Below are positions 27,377 through 30,894 of a DNA stretch of 30,894 bases, piece after piece. The first letter of the stretch is position 1. Every line of letters starts with the position of its first letter. A program made the translations under genes and the position numbers. The notes beneath the pieces are model-generated. The model saw only the letters and a program-made list of their open reading frames with translations, had not been told where the DNA came from and searched no databases. The stretch is from a virus, in the IMG/VR virus record IMGVR_UViG_3300047445_000182, positions 1 to 30,894 of that record. The stretch is one strand, 5' to 3'.

Positions 27377-29254
27377 ATGCTCCCGGTCGAACAACCGTAC
27401 AAAGTCTACACCGGCCTCGATGGCAAGCCGCTCGATCAGGGCTATGTGTATTTCGGCCAGCCGGCGCTGAACCCGCTGAACCCGGCCCAGCAGATCACCG
27501 TGTACTGGGATGCGGCCGGCACCCAGCCCGCCGTGCAGCCACTACGTACCGTGAACGGCTACATCGTGCGCGCCGGCACCCCGGCCAATGTCTTCGTGGA
27601 CGTTGCGTATTCCGAGCTGGTCCTCGACAAACAGCAGCGTCAGGTGTTTTATGCCAGCACTTCGGCCGAATTTAGCATTGCGTCCGTAGTAATCAGCTTC
27701 ATCACCAACTTGGCCTCGTCCCTCGGTTCCTCGCTGATCGGCTTCCTCCAGGCCGGGGCCGGGGCGGTCTTGATGACGCTCCAAGCCGCGCTGCGCGAGC
27801 GCGCCGTCACCCCGGCCCAGTTCGGCGCGGTGGGCGATGGCGTGGCCGACGACACCGCCGCCTTCACCCGCGCGCTTGCCACCGGGCGCAAGGTGTTCGT
27901 GCCAAAGGGCACCTACCTGTGCGGCCCGCTGACCCTCGCCAACCAGGGCCAGCAGATCAGCGGCGAAGGCGCGGCTTCGGTGCTGCTGCAAAAGACGGCC
28001 GGCCAGAACCTGTTCAACGTCACCGCCGACTATGTGACGATCCGCGACCTGCGCCTGAACGGGGTCGAGACCAGCAGCGCCAACACGACCTTCGCAATCA
28101 GCACCGACCTGAGCGACCCGGCCAGCTACCTGACCGTCGAGAACGTGCTGATCAGCGGTGCCAGCGCCGGGGTCGGGTTCGCCAACGCGATCAAGTTCGA
28201 CGACGGCTGCGACTACGGCACCGTGCGCGACTGCGCCATCGAGCGCCTGTGGGGCAATACTTCCGGGCATGGCTACGGCATCCTGGCCGGCAACGTGGCC
28301 GCGTGCCGGGCGCTCGACAACAAGCTGATTGCCACGGCCGGACGGGGGCGGCATGGCGTGTACTTCAGCGCCGGCTGCCATGATTCGGTGGCAGACGGCA
28401 ATTACATCAAGGGCTTCGACCAGGAAGGCATCAGCCAGTACAGTACCGGGGCGCAGCCGGCCTGCGCCCGCAATATCTACAGCAACAACACGCTGGTGGG
28501 CTGCTCGGCCAGCAACAACGCGGCGTCCGGCGCGATCGGCATCTACCAGCATTCGTTCGGCTGTGTCATTGCGCACAACACCATCAGCGGTTCCGGCCAG
28601 AAGGGCATCACGGTGGACGGCAGCAGTGTCACCGATTGCGCCAATACCTTGGTAACCGGCAATACCGTGTCGTTCTCGGGCACCAACGGGATCAGCCTGA
28701 CCGCCACCACCCGCACCAGCGTGGTCGGCAACATCGTGCATGAGTCGAGCGCGAATGCGGCCGGGGCCTCGGCCAACATCATGATCCGCACCGATGGCGT
28801 GACCGCCTGCGTCGATACCCTGATCGCCGACAATATCTGCTCGGGCAACAGCTTCGCCCGCTGCGCACTGGGGGTCGACCCGGGACCGCCGGCACCGTCG
28901 CTGCTCAAGCTGGAAGGGAACGACTTCCGGCCCGGCACCGCCTTTACCTTGGAGCTGAACGGCGTGAGCGGCATCCAGATCGACGGTCGACTCCAGTTCC
29001 GCTTCGACGGGGTCGGCTACGGGCCGATTGCCAACGGTGCCGCGTTCACCGGGCCGCTGGTGCTGACCGGGGCCGACCAGGGCGACACCTGCACCGTCGA
29101 CCATACCCAGAACACGGACGGCTGCGTGGCGGCGGTGCAGATTGCGGCCACGAATACCGGGGTGCTGACCATCGCCAACCTGAGCGGCGGCGCAAAAACC
29201 ATCGCGGCCGGCACCTTGCGCGTGGATGTGTGGAAACACAATCCCCCATTATAA
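27377..29254 (+). CDS. Tailspike with P22-type head-binding domain
   Basis: A 625-residue protein. Residues 1-about 110 are the P22 tailspike head-binding domain: VEQPYKVYTGLDGKPLDQGY, VYFGQPALNPLNPAQQITVY, PAVQPLRTVNGYIVRAGTPA, NVFVDVAYSELVLDKQ. A linker follows, then a right-handed beta-helix starting at VTPAQFGAVGDGVADDTAAF (144-163) with pectate-lyase-like rungs (YVTIRDLRLNGVE, YGTVRDCAIERLW, IAHNTISGSGQKGITVDG). The C-terminal part is beta-rich. The helix should bind and perhaps cleave or deacetylate surface polysaccharide; no catalytic residues are assigned. AAAGGAA precedes the ATG. Confidence 0.9.
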   Translation: MLPVEQPYKVYTGLDGKPLDQGYVYFGQPALNPLNPAQQITVYWDAAGTQPAVQPLRTVNGYIVRAGTPANVFVDVAYSELVLDKQQRQVFYASTSAEFSIASVVISFITNLASSLGSSLIGFLQAGAGAVLMTLQAALRERAVTPAQFGAVGDGVADDTAAFTRALATGRKVFVPKGTYLCGPLTLANQGQQISGEGAASVLLQKTAGQNLFNVTADYVTIRDLRLNGVETSSANTTFAISTDLSDPASYLTVENVLISGASAGVGFANAIKFDDGCDYGTVRDCAIERLWGNTSGHGYGILAGNVAACRALDNKLIATAGRGRHGVYFSAGCHDSVADGNYIKGFDQEGISQYSTGAQPACARNIYSNNTLVGCSASNNAASGAIGIYQHSFGCVIAHNTISGSGQKGITVDGSSVTDCANTLVTGNTVSFSGTNGISLTATTRTSVVGNIVHESSANAAGASANIMIRTDGVTACVDTLIADNICSGNSFARCALGVDPGPPAPSLLKLEGNDFRPGTAFTLELNGVSGIQIDGRLQFRFDGVGYGPIANGAAFTGPLVLTGADQGDTCTVDHTQNTDGCVAAVQIAATNTGVLTIANLSGGAKTIAAGTLRVDVWKHNPPL

Positions 29255-29278
29255 TTACTCACCTGAAAGGAGCACCGC

Positions 29279-29371
29279 ATGAAACAGCAGACCATGGCCA
29301 CCGGCGCCGGTGGCGGCAAGCAGCGCCCGACCGAAGAAGCGAAAGCCCCGGCCCCGAAGAAGAAGAAATGA
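29279..29371 (+). CDS. Small basic phage peptide (30 aa)
   Basis: It reads MKQQTMATGAGGGKQRPTEE then AKAPAPKKKK. AAAGGAG lies 6 nt before the ATG, and its stop overlaps the next start (ATGA), so it is translationally coupled to the membrane gene. Short Gly/Lys-rich peptides of this kind are common at the start of phage lysis cassettes. A -10-like TATAAT (29249-29254) lies upstream without a recognisable -35. Confidence 0.6.
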   Translation: MKQQTMATGAGGGKQRPTEEAKAPAPKKKK

Positions 29372-29775
29372 CCGGCTGGCGCGCGCGGCTCGGCATGGGG
29401 CTGCTGATGCTGGCGGCCTTGGCGGCGCATGCGCACGCCACCGCCGACCTGCCGAATACGCCGCTGGCGCTGCTGGTGTTCCATGGCAGCGCGGCGCTGT
29501 GCGACGCCGCATTGCTGCTGGCCTGCCCGGCGCTGTTGCATGGGCGGCTGTGCGACGACACCGAGACCTTGCTGCTGGCGTCGGTCATCGGCAACGCGGC
29601 CGGCTGGCTGCTGTACCTGGCCTACGCGCCGCCGATCTTTTACAACGCCGCCATGGGCGCGCTGACCGTGGCGCAGGGGCTGCGATTACTCTATGTGGAC
29701 CGCCATGATGCTGATCATTTGGGGTTCGATCTGGTTTGCGGTCGTGATCGTTTCCGCAATCAACTTCACTCTTGA
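29368..29775 (+). CDS. Polytopic membrane protein in lysis cassette (135 aa)
   Basis: It has four likely membrane segments: LGMGLLMLAALAAHAHATAD (or signal), LALLVFHGSAALCDAALLLA, LLLASVIGNAAGWLLYLAYA, and YNAAMGALTVAQGLRLLYVD. The tail (RHDADHLGFDLVCGRDRFRN) is charged and cytoplasmic. I recall a similar layout from podovirus genes near holins. It may regulate or assist lysis, or be a superinfection-exclusion protein. The 38-codon nested frame at 29705 overlaps its 3' end. Confidence 0.65.
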   Translation: MTGWRARLGMGLLMLAALAAHAHATADLPNTPLALLVFHGSAALCDAALLLACPALLHGRLCDDTETLLLASVIGNAAGWLLYLAYAPPIFYNAAMGALTVAQGLRLLYVDRHDADHLGFDLVCGRDRFRNQLHS

Positions 29776-29821
29776 AAGACGACGGCATGCAAGAATCTCA
29801 AAGCCTGAACGCGGCCATTGA
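29705..29821 (+). CDS. Nested single-span membrane peptide (38 aa)
   Basis: MMLIIWGSIWFAVVIVSAIN is one membrane helix, followed by FTLERRRHARISKPERGH, a strongly basic cytoplasmic tail. It lies in a different frame across the end of the 29368 gene and the start of the holin gene. Overlap on both sides is typical of compact lysis cassettes, and the shape recalls pinholin or antiholin peptides. No clear ribosome site is seen, so confidence is limited. Confidence 0.45.
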   Translation: MMLIIWGSIWFAVVIVSAINFTLERRRHARISKPERGH

Positions 29822-30017
29822 AGTAATCGCCAGCAACCCGAAGGTGGCCACCAGCGTAGCGATCGCCAACACCGCAATTGGCGGTGCCTCCAGCCTCGCC
29901 ATTCTGCAAGGCTGGGGCGCGTTCCTGTCGCTGTGCATCGGCATCCTGACCGGCATCGTGGTACTGGCTTACCAGACCATCAAGCTGGTGCGCTTCTGGC
30001 GGGCGAAGGAACAATAA
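29787..30017 (+). CDS. Holin
   Basis: A 76-residue protein from the ATG: MQESQSLNAAIEVIASNPKV, then two hydrophobic stretches (TSVAIANTAIGGASSLAI and WGAFLSLCIGILTGIVVLAY) and a basic tail (KLVRFWRAKEQ), the plan of a class II holin. A TTG start 15 nt upstream is possible. It directly precedes the lysozyme by 1 bp. It would form the membrane hole that lets the signal-less endolysin reach the wall. Confidence 0.75.
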   Translation: MQESQSLNAAIEVIASNPKVATSVAIANTAIGGASSLAILQGWGAFLSLCIGILTGIVVLAYQTIKLVRFWRAKEQ

Positions 30018-30018
30018 C

Positions 30019-30441
30019 ATGGACCGCGCGAAACTGGCCGCACAATTGACCGTCGACGAGGGGCGCAAAAAGCGCATCTACCGCGATACTGCCGACCCGC
30101 CGCGCTGGACCGGGGGTGTCGGTCGGAACCTGACTGACCGCGACTTCTCCGACGACGAGATCGACCTGATGCTGAAAAACGACATCGACAAGGTCGAGCG
30201 CGAACTGGACCATGCGCTGCCGTGGTGGCGCACGCTCAACGAGGCACGCCAGAATGCGCTGGCCAACATGTGCTTCCAGCTCGGTCTGGCGGGCCTGCTG
30301 GCCTTCAAGAACACGCTGGCGCTGTTGCAGGCGGGCCGCTGGGATGCCGCCGCCGCCGCCGCGCTCGACAGCAAGTGGCAGAAGCAGGTTCCCGCCCGCG
30401 CCAAGCGCGTTACCGACATGATCCGCACAGGAGAATTCTGA
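30019..30441 (+). CDS. T4-type lysozyme (GH24 endolysin)
   Basis: A 140-residue muramidase with no signal peptide, so it needs the holin. The catalytic trio is Glu14 in VDEGRKKRIY, Asp23 in YRDTADPP and Thr31 in RWTGGVGRNLT. Compared with T4 lysozyme (Glu11, Asp20, Thr26) there are two extra residues between Asp and Thr (the ADPPR turn). The C-terminal lobe follows T4: NEARQNALANMCFQLGLAGL, AFKNTLALLQAGRWDAAAAA, WQKQVPARAKRVTDMIRTGE. The ATG follows the holin stop directly. Confidence 0.95.
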   Translation: MDRAKLAAQLTVDEGRKKRIYRDTADPPRWTGGVGRNLTDRDFSDDEIDLMLKNDIDKVERELDHALPWWRTLNEARQNALANMCFQLGLAGLLAFKNTLALLQAGRWDAAAAAALDSKWQKQVPARAKRVTDMIRTGEF

Positions 30442-30894
30442 TGGCTCCGATTCTGCTCGGCTTGGCGCAGCTTGCGCCCAGCCTGATCAAGTATTTCAGC
30501 GGTAACGACATGGCCGCCTCGGTGGCCGCCCACGTGGTTGGCATCGCGCAGACCGTGACCGGGACGGCGGAGCCGGATGCGGCATTGACCGCCTTGCAGG
30601 CCGATCCCGCCAAGGCGCTGGAGTTCCAGCAGAAGGTGCTGGAAGCCGATACGCTGCTGACCGCCGCACTGCTGGCCGACGTCCAGAACGCCCGCGCCAT
30701 GCAGGTGGCGGCGCTGGGGCAGGACGATATTTTCAGCAAGCGCTTCGTCTACTACTTTGCCTCGGTCTGGTCGGCGTTCAGCATGGCCTACTTCTGCGCC
30801 GTCACCTTCGCCCCGTTACCTGCCGCCGGCCAGCGCGTGGCCGATACCATCCTCGGGGTGCTGATCACCAGCGTGGTCGGGGTGATGTTCGCCT
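30441..30894 (+). CDS. Membrane protein of lysis region (cut by window end)
   Basis: 151 codons are visible and open to the edge. It begins MAPILLGLAQLAPSLIKYFS, then has a helical soluble part (TGTAEPDAALTALQADPAKA, LEFQQKVLEADTLLTAALLA, DVQNARAMQVAALGQDD), and then two hydrophobic segments (YYFASVWSAFSMAYFCAVTF, TILGVLITSVVGVMFA). I recall this plan from small phage proteins next to endolysins, some annotated as holin-like. The start overlaps the lysozyme stop (TGATG). A spanin or second holin may follow outside the window. Confidence 0.7.
   Translation, partial: MAPILLGLAQLAPSLIKYFSGNDMAASVAAHVVGIAQTVTGTAEPDAALTALQADPAKALEFQQKVLEADTLLTAALLADVQNARAMQVAALGQDDIFSKRFVYYFASVWSAFSMAYFCAVTFAPLPAAGQRVADTILGVLITSVVGVMFA

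Noticed and set aside
25214-27394. Minus-strand open frame of about 726 codons opposite the gp16-like gene
   Set aside because: No domain pattern and no ribosome site; explained by third-position GC of the + strand gene.
29249-29254. TATAAT as a lysis-cassette promoter
   Set aside because: No -35 or extended -10 element at a proper distance, and it overlaps the tailspike stop; noted only as weak.
1-30894. Integrase, att site, insertion sequence or toxin-antitoxin pair
   Set aside because: Looked for recombinase, transposase and paired small toxin motifs in all genes and found none; lysogeny therefore cannot be shown from this window.

Overview
The window is about 31 kb of a GC-rich tailed-phage genome or prophage with a P22-type (short-tailed, podovirus) virion module. 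Coding on the + strand is nearly continuous, with short overlapping genes and no host housekeeping genes. The host is probably a GC-rich proteobacterium, plausibly a betaproteobacterium; this rests on base composition and general gene style and is an inference. No integrase, attachment site or clear CI-type repressor is visible, so temperate lifestyle is not proven.

Region by region. (1) 1-882: leftward genes: the first 27 codons of a probable recombination-associated gene, a 58-residue protein and a 113-residue protein, with a 265-bp spacer (276-540) carrying two FNR-like dyads. (2) 883-1050: divergent control region. (3) 1051-3793: rightward early operon: two small HTH proteins, a NinG-like recombination protein, a run of tiny genes joined by near-identical start junctions, two winged-helix-type proteins, and an intrinsic terminator. 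(4) 3811-3900: second control region with a further pair of FNR-like dyads and two inverted repeats. (5) 4053-8413: replication and accessory operon: a DUF1376 replication protein whose gene contains an 11-bp-periodic iteron array and AT-rich tract (candidate origin), a G39P-like helicase loader, a cytosine-5 methyltransferase completely overlapped in +1 by a second 253-codon gene, and several small proteins. (6) 8414-8796: gene-poor structured spacer with terminator.

(7) 8797-29254: morphogenesis in P22 order: small and large terminase, portal (gp1-like), scaffold (gp8-like), coat (gp5-like), gp4-like, gp10-like, a coiled-coil protein in the gp26 slot, gp14-like GNAT protein, ejection proteins (gp7-, gp20- and gp16-like) and tailspike (gp9-like). 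Inserted between coat and gp4 are a GIY-YIG homing endonuclease behind an SD-masking terminator hairpin and a set of small structural genes including a LamG/six-repeat protein. (8) 29279-30894: lysis cassette with membrane proteins, holin, T4-type lysozyme and a membrane protein cut by the window end. In P22 the lysis genes precede the terminase; here they follow the tailspike.

The most notable signals are the twin overlapping methyltransferase-locus genes, the iteron array, the paired FNR-like dyads at two control regions, the hairpin controlling the homing endonuclease, and a dyad ATAG-N7-CTAT recurring in five gaps of the late region.
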